DNA of 64,000 bases from an uncultured Celeribacter sp. (GCF_963676475.1 NZ_OY781106.1:1612001-1676000), one strand, 5' to 3'. Positions 24,639-33,906 are shown, counted from the first letter of the stretch. The notes: generated by a model not told the origin, from the sequence alone. Program-made: numbers and translations.

Positions 24639-25451
24639 TTACGGCGCGCTTTGCTCCAAACGACCACCGACCCGAATCTGTTTCACTCGCGTGGCCAACC
24701 CCGTGCGGTCATCGGTCTCGACATAGACCCCCGAAAGCGTCGCCTCGCCTTTCGCGGGGTCGAAACGGCCTTTCGCCATGCCGGTCACGAAACGGCGCAG
24801 CGGCTCGGCCTTGTCCATGCCGATGACCGAATTGTAGTCGCCACACATGCCCGCGTCGGTGAGGTACGCCGTACCTGCGGGCAGGATTTGCGCGTCACCC
24901 GTGCAGACGTGGGTGTGGGTGCCAACAACAACCGAGGCCTTGCCATCGCAGAAATGCCCCATGGCCATTTTCTCCGACGTCGCCTCGCAATGCACATCAA
25001 TGAGCGCGGCCTGTATCGCGCCGCCGAGTTTATGGCTCATGAAGACCTGATCGAGCGCCGAAAACGGATCGTCGAAAGCGCGCTTCATGAAGACCTGCCC
25101 CAACACCTGCGCCACCAGAATGCGCCGTCCGCGCGCGTCCTCGAAAATGCGCACACCGCGTCCGGGCGCCGCCTTGGCAAAGTTGATCGGGCGCACGATA
25201 CGGGTCTCGCGTTCGCAAAACTGCATCATGTCTTTCTGATCAAAGGCGTGATCGCCCAGCGTCAGACAATCGACCTCGGCCTCCAAAAGCAGCTTGGCAT
25301 GATCGCCGGACAGGCCCATGCCATTGGTGCAATTCTCGCCATTGACCACGACGAAATCGAGGCCCCAGTCCTTGCGAAGCGCTGGCATGCGTTCGATCAC
25401 CGCCTTGCGGCCCGCGCTGCCGACAATATCTCCGAGGAACAGGATTTTCAT
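24639..25451 (-). CDS. YmdB-like metallophosphoesterase (TIGR00282 family)
   Basis: The 270-residue protein carries the calcineurin-like metal motifs: FLGDIVGSAGR (residues 4-14), VVNGENCTNG (35-44), LGDHAFD and GTHTHVCTGD. The family hydrolyses cyclic nucleotides in Bacillus (YmdB); the substrate in alphaproteobacteria is unknown. It lies 38 nt downstream of the 5-formyl-THF cyclo-ligase gene on the same strand and probably shares its transcript. Confidence 0.9.
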   Translation of the reverse strand: MKILFLGDIVGSAGRKAVIERMPALRKDWGLDFVVVNGENCTNGMGLSGDHAKLLLEAEVDCLTLGDHAFDQKDMMQFCERETRIVRPINFAKAAPGRGVRIFEDARGRRILVAQVLGQVFMKRAFDDPFSALDQVFMSHKLGGAIQAALIDVHCEATSEKMAMGHFCDGKASVVVGTHTHVCTGDAQILPAGTAYLTDAGMCGDYNSVIGMDKAEPLRRFVTGMAKGRFDPAKGEATLSGVYVETDDRTGLATRVKQIRVGGRLEQSAP

Positions 25452-25489
25452 GGGGCCATAGCCTTTCGTCTTTTGTGTCTCAGTTCACC

Positions 25490-26080
25490 TCAAAAGGTGA
25501 GCACTTCTCTCTCGGTCACGATTGCATCCAGCGGCGCGTCGGTCGGTTCCACCGGCACGTCATGCGCCTCCTGGCCCGCGTAGGCGAGACCCACGGCAAA
25601 GACCGGCCCCTTGGCGCGCAGCTTCGCCAGAGTGCGGTCGTAAAACCCGCCACCGTAGCCAAGCCGATGACCGTCCCGGTTGAAGGCCAAAAGCGGCACG
25701 ATCACCACCTCGGGCACAACAGGTTTGGACACGGCGGGGATCAGAGCGCCAAAAGCACCCGGCACCATCTCCGTCTCCGGTGTCCAGAGGTCAAAGCGCA
25801 AAGGCCTGGCCTTGGCCTCCACAATCGGCACCGCGACAGGGCCGCGGGCATGCAAGCGCGCCATCGCATCCAGAGGGTTCAATTCGCTGCCCAGGGGCAT
25901 GTATCCTGCCGTCAGCTTGCCGGAATGCGGCGTCAGAAATCCGAGCAAAAGCTGGGTCGCTTGCCGCGCCGCAGCCCCACCCAGGGCCTCGCTTTGTGCA
26001 CGCGCCGCATCGCGTGCCGCTTTGGCGCGAATGCGCAAAGCCGTTTTCTGGGCAACCTGGGTGGCATTCACATCCGTCAC
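25490..26080 (-). CDS. 5-formyltetrahydrofolate cyclo-ligase
   Basis: The 196-residue protein contains the family signature GHRLGYGGGFYDRTLA, plus GYMPLGSELN and the basic N-terminal helix with ALRIRAKAARDA that contacts ATP. It converts 5-formyl-THF to 5,10-methenyl-THF using ATP. Its start overlaps the stop of mgtE by 4 nt, so the two are translationally coupled. Confidence 0.93.
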   Translation of the reverse strand: MTDVNATQVAQKTALRIRAKAARDAARAQSEALGGAAARQATQLLLGFLTPHSGKLTAGYMPLGSELNPLDAMARLHARGPVAVPIVEAKARPLRFDLWTPETEMVPGAFGALIPAVSKPVVPEVVIVPLLAFNRDGHRLGYGGGFYDRTLAKLRAKGPVFAVGLAYAGQEAHDVPVEPTDAPLDAIVTEREVLTF

Positions 26081-27465
26081 AGAAGCACCACCCCCGCAAG
26101 TCCGAGGAAGGCAAAAAAGCCGACCACATCCGTCACCGTGGTCACGAAAGCGCCCGACGCCAAAGCCGGGTCGACGCCCAGACGTTCCAAAACGACCGGG
26201 ATGCCGATGCCCGCAAGCCCCGCGATCACCAGGTTGATCACCATGGCCGCGCCAATCACCGCACCCAGCTCCGGAGACCCGAACCAGAGGATGCCGACCG
26301 CCCCCATGATCACGGCAAAGACAATGCCATTGGCGAGGCCCACAAGCACCTCGCGTCGAATGACCCGCCAGACGTTGGCGCCGGTCAAATCGCGCGTGGC
26401 AATGGCGCGCACGGCGACCGTCAGCGCCTGCGTGCCCGCATTGCCCCCCATGGAGGCCACAATCGGCATCAACACGGCCAGCGCCACGAATTGCGCAATC
26501 GTGTCTTCGAATTGCGCGATCACCAAAGAGGCCAGGATCGCCGTCACGAGGTTCACCGCGAGCCAGGGAATGCGCTGTTTGACCGTGTCCATCACACGGT
26601 CGGCCAGAGAGCCCTCGCCCACACCGGCGAGGCGCATGATGTCCTCTTCGTGCTCTTCGTCCAAAACGTTCATCGCATCGTCGATGGTGATGACGCCAAC
26701 GACACGCTCGTCCGCATCCACCACCGGGGCGGCGATCATGTGATATTGGTTAAAGGCATAGGCGACGTCGGTTTCGCTTTCGTCGACGCGGAAAGTGCGA
26801 AAGCCCGGCTCCAACAGTTCTGTCAAAGGCTGCGCTCGCGGCGCGCCAAGGATTTTGCCCAGCGTGACGTGCCCCACCGCATGCATTTTCGGGTCGATCA
26901 GCACGACGTGGTAGAAATCTTCCGGCAGGCTTTCGGATTTGCGCATGAAATCTATGGCCTGCCCGACGCTCCAATGCTCCGGCGCCATCACGACTTCGCG
27001 CTGCATCAGACGACCGGCGGAATATTCCGGGTAGGACAGAGACTGCTGAACCGCGACACGATCTGCGTCTTCGAGCGTCGCAAGGATCGCCTCCTGCGCC
27101 TCTTCGTCCAGATCCTCGACCAGATCGACCACGTCGTCCGATTCCATGTCCCGGACCGCTTCGGCCAGAACGTCAGGCCGCAGGACGTGGATCACCTCGT
27201 CGCGGATGCCCTCATCCAGTTCCGAGAGGATTTCGCCATCGAATTCCGCGCCATAGAGCAGAATCAGCCGACGCCGATCAAAGGCATTCACCTGTTCGAG
27301 CATGTCGGCGATGTCGGCCGCGTGCAGCGGCTCCATAAGCTCGATGAGCTTGGCCCGATCGCCGGTATCGACTGCATAGAGAATGGCGCTGAGTGCTTTG
27401 GCACTCAACGCGTAGCCGTCATCCTGTTCGGCCTCATCCTCAATCTGCGTCTCTTCTTCGACCAT
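26077..27465 (-). CDS. mgtE: MgtE-type magnesium transporter
   Basis: The 462-residue protein shows the MgtE layout. An acidic N-domain has superhelical repeats (HAADIADMLEQV, LDEEAQEAIL) and is followed by two CBS motifs (about residues 135-255). Five membrane helices come last, with MPIVASMGGNAGTQ as the conserved pore segment. It imports Mg2+ and is gated by cytosolic Mg2+ through the N and CBS domains. I chose the ATG at 27465; the upstream extension is basic and atypical. It is divergent from the guanine deaminase gene. Confidence 0.93.
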   Translation of the reverse strand: MVEEETQIEDEAEQDDGYALSAKALSAILYAVDTGDRAKLIELMEPLHAADIADMLEQVNAFDRRRLILLYGAEFDGEILSELDEGIRDEVIHVLRPDVLAEAVRDMESDDVVDLVEDLDEEAQEAILATLEDADRVAVQQSLSYPEYSAGRLMQREVVMAPEHWSVGQAIDFMRKSESLPEDFYHVVLIDPKMHAVGHVTLGKILGAPRAQPLTELLEPGFRTFRVDESETDVAYAFNQYHMIAAPVVDADERVVGVITIDDAMNVLDEEHEEDIMRLAGVGEGSLADRVMDTVKQRIPWLAVNLVTAILASLVIAQFEDTIAQFVALAVLMPIVASMGGNAGTQALTVAVRAIATRDLTGANVWRVIRREVLVGLANGIVFAVIMGAVGILWFGSPELGAVIGAAMVINLVIAGLAGIGIPVVLERLGVDPALASGAFVTTVTDVVGFFAFLGLAGVVLL

Positions 27466-27615
27466 CGCGTGCCCATTATTGTTTTGCGGTCCCGTTTCGT
27501 GGCGACCATATGACAGGTTTCCCGCGAGAAACAGGGGCAAGATTGATTTACCTTCCCCGATCCTGTGCCTAATCTGACCCTAGCGTTAAACCCGCGTTTG
27601 CCAAAAAGGATCCCG

Positions 27616-28911
27616 ATGGACAAGCTGATTGCAGGACAGGTCGTCACCTATCACGGTGACCCTTTCGACATCCCCGCCGAAGAGGCCGTTCAGGTCCTAA
27701 GCGACGCCGCGATTCTGGTGCGGGACGGCAAGGTGGTCTCTCTGGGCGGGCGCGATCACATGCGCGCGAAACACCCGGAGGCTGATTTCTTCGACCATGG
27801 CCCCGCGCTCATCGTGCCCGGCTTCATCGACGCCCACGCGCATTACCCGCAGACCGCGATGATCGCGAGTTGGGGCAAGCGCCTGATCGACTGGCTCAAC
27901 ACTTACACTTTCCCCGAGGAGGCCAAGTTTTCGGATCGCGGCTATGCCGATGACATCGCCGGGCGCTATCTCGATCTCTTGCTGGCGAATGGCACCACCA
28001 CGGTGACGTCGTTCTGCACCGTGCATCCCGGCTCGGTCGATGCGCTGTTCGAGGCCGCAGAACGCCGCAACATGCGGATCGTTGCGGGCAAGACCTGTAT
28101 GGACCGTTGGGAAACCACGCCCGAGTTCCTGCGCGACACGCCGCAATCCGCCTATGACGACAGCAAAGCCCTGATCGCGCGGTGGCATGGCAAGGGCCGC
28201 GCCACCTATGCGATCACGCCGCGCTTCTCGCCGACCTCGACGCCGGAGCAACTCGATGCCTTGGGGCGGCTTTGGGACGAACACCCGACATGCCTGATGC
28301 AGACGCATCTTTCCGAGCAGACCGACGAGATCGACTGGGTCAAAGGCCTCTACCCCGAGGCGCGCGATTATCTCGACACTTATGAGCAGTTCGGGCTGGT
28401 ACGTGAAGGCGCGCTGTTCGGCCATTCCATCCACCTTGAACCGCGCGAGATTGCGCATCTTCGGGCGATGGATTGCTCGCTCATTCACTGCCCGACATCG
28501 AACACTTTCATCGGCTCCGGCCTTTTTGACACGGGCGCGCGCAAGGCCGACGGGCTGCGCGTGGGGCTCGCGACCGACACCGGCGGCGGCTCGTCGTTCT
28601 CGATGCTGCGCACCATGGCTGCGACCTACGAAATTGGCCAGCTCCGCCATACGGCGATCCACCCGGCACAGCTTTTGTGGCTCGCCACGCAAGGCTCGGC
28701 GGAGGCCCTTCGGATGGAAGATAAAATCGGGTCCATCGCGCCCGGCATGGAGGCGGATTTCGCGGTGATCGACCTGGCCTCGACGCCTGCGATTGCCCAA
28801 CGCGCCATCACCGCGAACACGATCTGGGAAGAGATTTTCCCGACCATCATGATGGGCGACGATCGCGCGGTGATTGCGAGCTATGTGATGGGCGAACGGG
28901 CGGCGGTTTGA
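27616..28911 (+). CDS. guaD: Guanine deaminase
   Basis: The 431-residue amidohydrolase starts at the ATG at 27616 behind AAAGGA. It has the zinc site motif PGFIDAHAHYPQ, the guanine deaminase-specific WLNTYTFPEE and TSFCTVHP, a catalytic HLSEQTDEI, GHSIHLE and the ATDTGGGSSFSML segment. It converts guanine to xanthine. A related 8-oxoguanine deaminase is encoded 2.2 kb away on the other strand. Confidence 0.95.
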   Translation: MDKLIAGQVVTYHGDPFDIPAEEAVQVLSDAAILVRDGKVVSLGGRDHMRAKHPEADFFDHGPALIVPGFIDAHAHYPQTAMIASWGKRLIDWLNTYTFPEEAKFSDRGYADDIAGRYLDLLLANGTTTVTSFCTVHPGSVDALFEAAERRNMRIVAGKTCMDRWETTPEFLRDTPQSAYDDSKALIARWHGKGRATYAITPRFSPTSTPEQLDALGRLWDEHPTCLMQTHLSEQTDEIDWVKGLYPEARDYLDTYEQFGLVREGALFGHSIHLEPREIAHLRAMDCSLIHCPTSNTFIGSGLFDTGARKADGLRVGLATDTGGGSSFSMLRTMAATYEIGQLRHTAIHPAQLLWLATQGSAEALRMEDKIGSIAPGMEADFAVIDLASTPAIAQRAITANTIWEEIFPTIMMGDDRAVIASYVMGERAAV

Positions 28912-29278
28912 CTGGACCCATGTAGAACGTCAGTTGAAAACAGCCTGATCGTCAGGGTCGTGCCCCTCTCGCAGGATGAAAGGGGTTTGGCCGTCACGTC
29001 ATGAGATAACCGAAAATTATAAACCAGACCTTCGCGTAAATCGCAACGGACGGCAAGAAGAGCCCAAATGGGCACGGCTATTTTATAGGCTGCATCGTTG
29101 CAGCACGAACGCACCTGTTGCGACCGGCCCCCAGCCAAACATTTACATACCCCATACACGCAGCATAGTGGCTTTCCCAAAGCCGCCATTCGTACCTTCA
29201 GGGTAGTGTTTCAGTTTGAAGATTGAATATGATGGGCATGATCCCATATTACTTTTAGAGAAAGACCTAGGAGGATTT
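28912..29278. other. Gap without a recognised gene
   Basis: About 367 bp of comparatively AT-rich sequence lies between guaD and a small orphan gene. Short frames occur on both strands but have no codon pattern, start signal or family resemblance. AGGAGG near 29269 belongs to the next gene. I see no RNA fold or repeat. Confidence 0.4.
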
Positions 29279-29539
29279 ATGGCTGTTCTGACGTATGAAA
29301 TTGCTAGGAAAATGCAGGGAGCGCTCCAAGAGCGAGAAGACTGGTGGCGGCTGTGTTACGACACAGTCAGTCGGGCGTTCTATGTCGAGCATGAATGGCA
29401 TCATATGGATGCCTATAATATTGGTAACGCGGCAAATGAAGGCAAAGATGTTTTCGTTGCAGATGGCTACTTGGGCAAGGGGGCAGACAGGATTGGCGAA
29501 GCTAAGGCTGCACTGCTTGAACAGGCGGGGCATGCCTAA
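29279..29539 (+). CDS. Hypothetical small protein (orphan-like, lower GC)
   Basis: The 86-residue protein begins at an ATG 5 nt after AGGAGG, a near-perfect ribosome binding site. It is soluble and rich in aromatic and charged residues (REDWWRLCYDTVSRAFYVEHEWHHMD), with a helical C-terminus (RIGEAKAALLEQAG). I recognise no family. Base composition and codon use look more AT-rich than the flanking core genes, suggesting transfer. A second tiny frame overlaps its stop. Confidence 0.6.
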   Translation: MAVLTYEIARKMQGALQEREDWWRLCYDTVSRAFYVEHEWHHMDAYNIGNAANEGKDVFVADGYLGKGADRIGEAKAALLEQAGHA

Positions 29540-29678
29540 CCGACCCAAAGTCGAAAAAAGCCGCGCGGTTGCGGTCGGCCTTGCTGTGATGGTAATTAAA
29601 ATCGCAACTGCAGAGATGGGCCTCGGCTCAATAGCTAGCAGCTCCTTTTTGCGTCGTTTAAACCATGTTTGCGAGTAA
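29533..29678 (+). CDS. Possible 48-aa small protein, coupled to the preceding gene
   Basis: The ATG at 29533 lies inside the last codons of the preceding small gene, and the frame runs for 48 codons. The product has a basic start, a short hydrophobic stretch (VAVGLAVMVIKIA) and a C-terminal RRLNHVCE. Overlap suggests coupling, but there is no other support. The 287 bp after it up to the CAP-domain gene show nothing recognisable. Confidence 0.3.
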
Positions 29679-29965
29679 CTGTCCAAATTGTCGACGCGGA
29701 TTTGCCTTGATATGATTGCGGGTATTTTCTCACCCTAATACTGCAGGCATAATGAAGCGATTGCCACGCGAGTTATTTATCGGTCTTTGGATGAACGAAG
29801 AGTCCCACAGACCAGACCCTCGCGGGCCTCACCTCGAAAGTCCGGTTGGGTCAAACTTGCAGGAAGTTCGCGCCAATATTGCGCGACGTCGCGCCTCTGC
29901 AAGTTTCAGAAGACCCGCCTCAGCGAGGCCAAGTGGATCAACGGTCCACAGTCCGCCCTGTCACA

Positions 29966-30466
29966 TCACCGACAGGGCTTGGCAAAGACCGCCACAAACA
30001 GATTGTTCGGCCCGATGCCGATGCCTACATCTTTCATCTGGCGGTTCAACAAATTCGCGCGGTGGCCGTCGGATCTCATCCAGCCGGCCATGGCCAGCTC
30101 GACAGTTTTCCAACTGTAAGACAGGTTTTCCGCCACGAGACAACCTTTGTAGCCCTGTTTCGCGGCGCGGTGGATCGGGCGGGCGCCTTCGGGCGAGATA
30201 TGCGCGAAGTATTGGCGGCGCATCATGTCGTTGACATGGGCCTGCGCCGCTTTGGACAGAGCTGGCACCAGTCGCAGCTTGCGCAGGCCCTTGGCGCGCC
30301 GCTCCGCATTCATCGCGGTCAGCAAATCCTGTGTCGTCGTCTGCGGATTGCTCACCGCCACCGAAATCGTTGCTTTCGGCAGGGGGCGCACATCGGCGGC
30401 CTGAGCTGCGCCAGCGCCGATCCCAACCGTCAGTGTCATCATCATAAATGCGCGCAAAATTGTCAT
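29966..30466 (-). CDS. Secreted CAP-domain protein (SCP/PR-1 family), copy A
   Basis: The 166-residue protein has a signal peptide (cleavage near AQAAD) and a CAP domain. LLTAMNAERRAKGL is followed by AHVNDMMRRQYFAHISPEG, LSYSWKTVELAMAGWMRSDGHRANLL and a terminal VGIG segment. The two His residues of the CAP cavity are present (FAHIS, DGHRAN). It is followed upstream on the same strand by a second CAP gene of identical length, so the pair looks like a tandem duplication. The extracytoplasmic function is unknown. Confidence 0.88.
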   Translation of the reverse strand: MTILRAFMMMTLTVGIGAGAAQAADVRPLPKATISVAVSNPQTTTQDLLTAMNAERRAKGLRKLRLVPALSKAAQAHVNDMMRRQYFAHISPEGARPIHRAAKQGYKGCLVAENLSYSWKTVELAMAGWMRSDGHRANLLNRQMKDVGIGIGPNNLFVAVFAKPCR

Positions 30467-30576
30467 AAGGGCCTCCTGTGGTTGCCCTGTTTTGCGCCGT
30501 CAAATGGACGATTTTCGGGCGAGATCACGGCAAACCCCGCCCTGCGCCATGGCAATCCCCGCAGATTTTATGAAAA

Positions 30577-31077
30577 TCAGCACCCCCGCGCGAAGACCGC
30601 CACACGCATGCCGCCCGCGCCAGTACCGATGCCGATCTCATTGACCTGCGTGGAGAGGATATTCTTGCGATGCCCCGAGGAGGCCATCCAGCCCAGAACC
30701 GCCTGCTGCGCGGTCGGGTAACCGCCGGAGATATTCTCCGACAGGTAGCTGTAACAATAGCCCGTCGCGCGCACACGATCGCCGACTTGGGCCCCGTTTT
30801 TGCTGGTGTGGGAAAAGTAATTCTGTGCGGCCATGTCATTCGCGTGCCGCTCCGCAGCCGTCGCAAGCTGTCCATTGTAGCTCAGCGCCACCAGCCCCTG
30901 TTTCGCACGTTCCGCATTGATCATGGCGATGATCTGCGCCTCTTCTTCCATCGCTGAGGGCGCCGCGGTGGCCGCCGTCGTGACGGGCGTCAATGCGCCA
31001 AAGCCCGCGCCGGTTTCCGGGCCACAGGCCGCCAGCAAGATCATGGGCGAGATAGCCCAGAGTGTCGTTTTTTTCAT
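30577..31077 (-). CDS. CAP-domain lipoprotein, copy B
   Basis: The 166-residue protein starts at the ATG at 31077. It has a lipoprotein signal (MILLAACG, lipobox Cys near residue 18) instead of a simple Sec signal. The CAP domain shows INAERAKQGL, ANDMAAQNYFSHTSKNG, SENISGG and SGHRKNIL. It is membrane-anchored, unlike its neighbour copy A, so the two paralogues may act at different places in the envelope. The 8-oxoguanine deaminase gene lies 45 nt upstream. Confidence 0.88.
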   Translation of the reverse strand: MKKTTLWAISPMILLAACGPETGAGFGALTPVTTAATAAPSAMEEEAQIIAMINAERAKQGLVALSYNGQLATAAERHANDMAAQNYFSHTSKNGAQVGDRVRATGYCYSYLSENISGGYPTAQQAVLGWMASSGHRKNILSTQVNEIGIGTGAGGMRVAVFARGC

Positions 31078-31122
31078 AATGTCCCCCGAATGTCTCTGAA
31101 AGGTTCGATGTGCGGGACGCAC

Positions 31123-32466
31123 TCAGCCGTCCATCAATGTCTTCGCCAGCCGTGTTTGATGGCGCACCACCGAAAGCACATCAATCGTCGTCACCCAACT
31201 GTCCGCCACCACATGGCGGCCCTCGACAAACAGGTCTTTCACCATCATCGGGCCGGCCAGCAACAAGGCCGCCGGGTCCCAGCTTCCGGCGGCTTCGACA
31301 TCGGCCATGTCCCACACGGCGATGTCCGCGCGCTTGCCGGGCGCCAGAATACCAATGTCATCGCGGCCCAGCACCTCCGCCCCGCCCCGCGTCGCGATCC
31401 AAAGCATCTCGCGCGGGCTCATTTTATCGGCGCCATAAGTCACGCGTTGCAACAGCATTGCGGTGCGGGCCTCGATGATCAGGTTGCCGCTGTCGTTCGA
31501 GGCAGACCCATCGACGCCAAGCCCCACTTTCACCCCCGCATCTCGCATGCCCCGCACTGGCGCCACGCCCGATCCAAGACGACAGTTCGAACAGGGGCAA
31601 TGCGCCACGCCGGTGCCGGTCTTGGAGAACAGCTCCACTTCCGACACGTCGAGTTTCACACAATGGGCGTGCCAGACATCGGGGCCGGTCCAACCCAGCT
31701 CTTCGGCATATTGCCCGGGCCGCATGCCGAATTTCTCCAGGGAATAGGCGATGTCCTCGTCATTCTCGGCCAAATGGGTGTGCATCATCACGCCCTTGTC
31801 GCGGGCGAGCACGGCGCTGTCGCGCATCAGCTCGCGCGAGACGGAAAAGGGCGAACAGGGCGCAACGCCCACACGGATCATCGCGCCAGGGTTCGGGTCG
31901 TGGAAGGCGTCGATCACCCGGATGCAATCGTTCAGAATGTCCGCTTCGCGTTCGACCAGACTGTCCGGCGGCAGACCGCCCGCGCTTTCGCCGATGGACA
32001 TGGAGCCGCGCGTCGCATGAAGCCGCATCCCGATGGCCTGCGCCGCCTCGATCGTGTCATCGAGCCGCGCGCCATTGGGGTAGAGATAGAGGTGGTCCGA
32101 GGTGGTCGAACAGCCCGAGAGCGCCAGTTCCGCCAGCCCTACAAGCGCCGAGACCCGCATATGTTCGGGGCCGAATTTGGACCAGATCGGGTAAAGCGTT
32201 TTCAGCCAACCGAACAAAAGCGCATCCTGCGCCTCGGGCACGGCGCGAGTGAGCGTTTGGTAGAGATGGTGATGGGTGTTGACGAGGCCCGGTGTCACCA
32301 AACAGCCCTCGGCGTCGATGATCTGTGCGTCGTCGTCGTAAAGCCCCTTGCCGACCGCTTCGATCACGCCATCGCGGACCAGAATATCACCGCCTTTGAT
32401 CTCCTGTCGGCTGTCGTCCATCGTCAGGATGACATCGGCATTGCGGATCAGGAAACAACGGTGCAT
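31123..32466 (-). CDS. 8-Oxoguanine deaminase (amidohydrolase)
   Basis: The 447-residue protein has the amidohydrolase metal motif TPGLVNTHHHLYQTL, with YPIWSKFGPEH, GCSTTSDHLYLYP, HTHLAENDEDI, HAHCVKL and the catalytic Asp region GLGVDGSASNDSGNL. The NTHHHLYQ and TTSDHLYL pattern is characteristic of 8-oxoguanine deaminases, which form urate. Isocytosine and other oxopurines can be alternative substrates in this group. It lies near guaD, suggesting a purine salvage or catabolic neighbourhood. Confidence 0.88.
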   Translation of the reverse strand: MHRCFLIRNADVILTMDDSRQEIKGGDILVRDGVIEAVGKGLYDDDAQIIDAEGCLVTPGLVNTHHHLYQTLTRAVPEAQDALLFGWLKTLYPIWSKFGPEHMRVSALVGLAELALSGCSTTSDHLYLYPNGARLDDTIEAAQAIGMRLHATRGSMSIGESAGGLPPDSLVEREADILNDCIRVIDAFHDPNPGAMIRVGVAPCSPFSVSRELMRDSAVLARDKGVMMHTHLAENDEDIAYSLEKFGMRPGQYAEELGWTGPDVWHAHCVKLDVSEVELFSKTGTGVAHCPCSNCRLGSGVAPVRGMRDAGVKVGLGVDGSASNDSGNLIIEARTAMLLQRVTYGADKMSPREMLWIATRGGAEVLGRDDIGILAPGKRADIAVWDMADVEAAGSWDPAALLLAGPMMVKDLFVEGRHVVADSWVTTIDVLSVVRHQTRLAKTLMDG

Positions 32467-32508
32467 GGGCTTACCCCCCTGAAGCTTTCTCGACGGACCT
32501 ACACAGGC

Positions 32509-33318
32509 TCAATACCCTGAGAGTACCGCCAATGCCGCCTGATGCAACTCTTTGCTGGCCGCAGCCAACACGCGCCCGCCGTCCAGAACTGCCCCGCCCT
32601 GCCAATCGGTGACGATGCCGCCCGCGGCTTCGATCACCGCGATGGGGGCGAGGATGTCGTAGCTTTGCAATCCGGCCTCGACCACCAGATCAATCTGACC
32701 CGCGGCCAAAAGCGCATAGGCGTAGCAATCCATGCCGTAGCGGGTAAGTTTGCAGCGCGCGGCGAGGTCTTGGAAGGCTCGGCCTTCGGTCTCACTGCCC
32801 ACTTCGGGGAAGGTCGAAAAGATCACGGCGTCTTCCAGTGAGACGCCAGAGCGCACGCCCAGATCGCGGGTGCCATGCGGGCCGGAGAGAGAGGCCGTGC
32901 CCAACCCGCCCACGAAGCGTTCGCCAATGTAGGGCTGGTCGATCACGCCATAGAGCACACTGTCGGCGTCCCGCACCGCGATCAGAACGCCCCAGGTCGG
33001 CGTGCCGGAGATAAACCCGCGCGTGCCGTCGATGGGATCGAGCACCCAGGTCAGACCGGACGTACCGGGTTTCATTGGAAACTCTTCGCCCAGAATGGCA
33101 TCCTCGGGCCGCATCTTTTCGATCACCGCCCGCATTGCCTGCTCAGAGCCGCGATCCGCCACCGTCACCGGATCGAAACCGGCGTCGAGTTTGGACGTGG
33201 TGTCCAAAGCCGTGCCGCGGAAGTACCGCAGCGTGATCTCGCGCGCGGCCTCTGCGGCGGCCTCGGCGGTGGCGATGATCGAGGCGTGGTCTTGCGCGGA
33301 AAGGCCGGTCGTGGACAT
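32509..33318 (-). CDS. hisN: Inositol monophosphatase family protein, probable histidinol-phosphatase
   Basis: The 269-residue protein shows the Mg2+-dependent phosphatase motifs: GEEFP (near residue 78), WVLDPIDGTRGFISG (about 91-105) and LQSYDILAPIAVIEAAGGIVTDW. The substitution of typical IMPase residues and the FISGTPTWG segment fit the HisN (histidinol-phosphate phosphatase) subgroup found in alphaproteobacteria. Inositol monophosphate remains possible. It lies 42 nt upstream of the deaminase gene on the same strand. Confidence 0.75.
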   Translation of the reverse strand: MSTTGLSAQDHASIIATAEAAAEAAREITLRYFRGTALDTTSKLDAGFDPVTVADRGSEQAMRAVIEKMRPEDAILGEEFPMKPGTSGLTWVLDPIDGTRGFISGTPTWGVLIAVRDADSVLYGVIDQPYIGERFVGGLGTASLSGPHGTRDLGVRSGVSLEDAVIFSTFPEVGSETEGRAFQDLAARCKLTRYGMDCYAYALLAAGQIDLVVEAGLQSYDILAPIAVIEAAGGIVTDWQGGAVLDGGRVLAAASKELHQAALAVLSGY

Positions 33319-33448
33319 GGGAACTCCTGTGGGCTTTGCCTTCGCGGGTAGCCTGTCCCGAGGCGCGGGTCAAGGACAGGGCATCCTTGCACCTACCACA
33401 TCGCCACGCAGGAGCGGCAGTGCTCAAACAACATGCGTTCACAAAGAA

Positions 33449-33478
33449 ACGACCCCGGCGTTGAAACGCGGGGGTCGT
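33449..33478 (-). terminator. Terminator after the XRE regulator gene
   Basis: ACGACCCC (33449-33456) pairs with GGGGTCGT (33471-33478), with extra GCGTT/AACGC pairing inside. On the minus strand TTTCTTTG follows the hairpin. It lies just past the stop of the XRE gene. Confidence 0.75.
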
Positions 33479-33522
33479 ATAGCGACAAGCGCAACCTGGA
33501 CCACGTATTCTGTCGGAACGTC

Positions 33523-33906
33523 TCAGGCCACGTCGGACAGAACACGCGCCAGTTCGAACAGGCGCCGGCGCTGGTTTTCAGGGATCGCGTAATAGGAACG
33601 TACCAGTTCGAGCGCTTCCTTGTCGGCGAGAATATCTGCGGGCACGCTGGCTTCATCCGGCTGTGCCACAACCTCAGTCGGCATCGGCGTTTCCATACCC
33701 TCAAAGAAAAACGCGACCGGCACAGACAGCGCTTCGGCAATATCCCAAAGCCGAGACGCAGACACCCGGTTCATCCCCGTTTCATATTTCTGGATCTGTT
33801 GAAATTTGATCCCGACCTTCTCAGCAAGCTGCTGTTGTGTCATGCCAACCATCCACCGGCGATGGCGGATCCGCTTGCCAACGTGGACATCCACGGGGTG
33901 TTTCAT
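33523..33906 (-). CDS. XRE-family transcriptional regulator
   Basis: The 127-residue protein has an N-terminal HTH_3 domain (residues 8-62): VGKRIRHRRWMVGMTQQQLAEKVGIKFQQIQKYETG by key residues, then RLWDIAEALSVPVAFFFEG. The C-terminal half is helical (ALELVRSYYAIPENQRRRLFELARVL), a tail common to a Rhodobacteraceae XRE subgroup. The ATG at 33906 fits the family start. The upstream gap contains a perfect 13-nt palindrome (34033-34045), a possible operator. Confidence 0.9.
   Translation of the reverse strand: MKHPVDVHVGKRIRHRRWMVGMTQQQLAEKVGIKFQQIQKYETGMNRVSASRLWDIAEALSVPVAFFFEGMETPMPTEVVAQPDEASVPADILADKEALELVRSYYAIPENQRRRLFELARVLSDVA

Noticed and set aside
28881..29189. 102-codon minus-strand frame after guaD
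   Set aside because: It has Cys-rich random composition and no ribosome binding site, and it overlaps the end of guaD.
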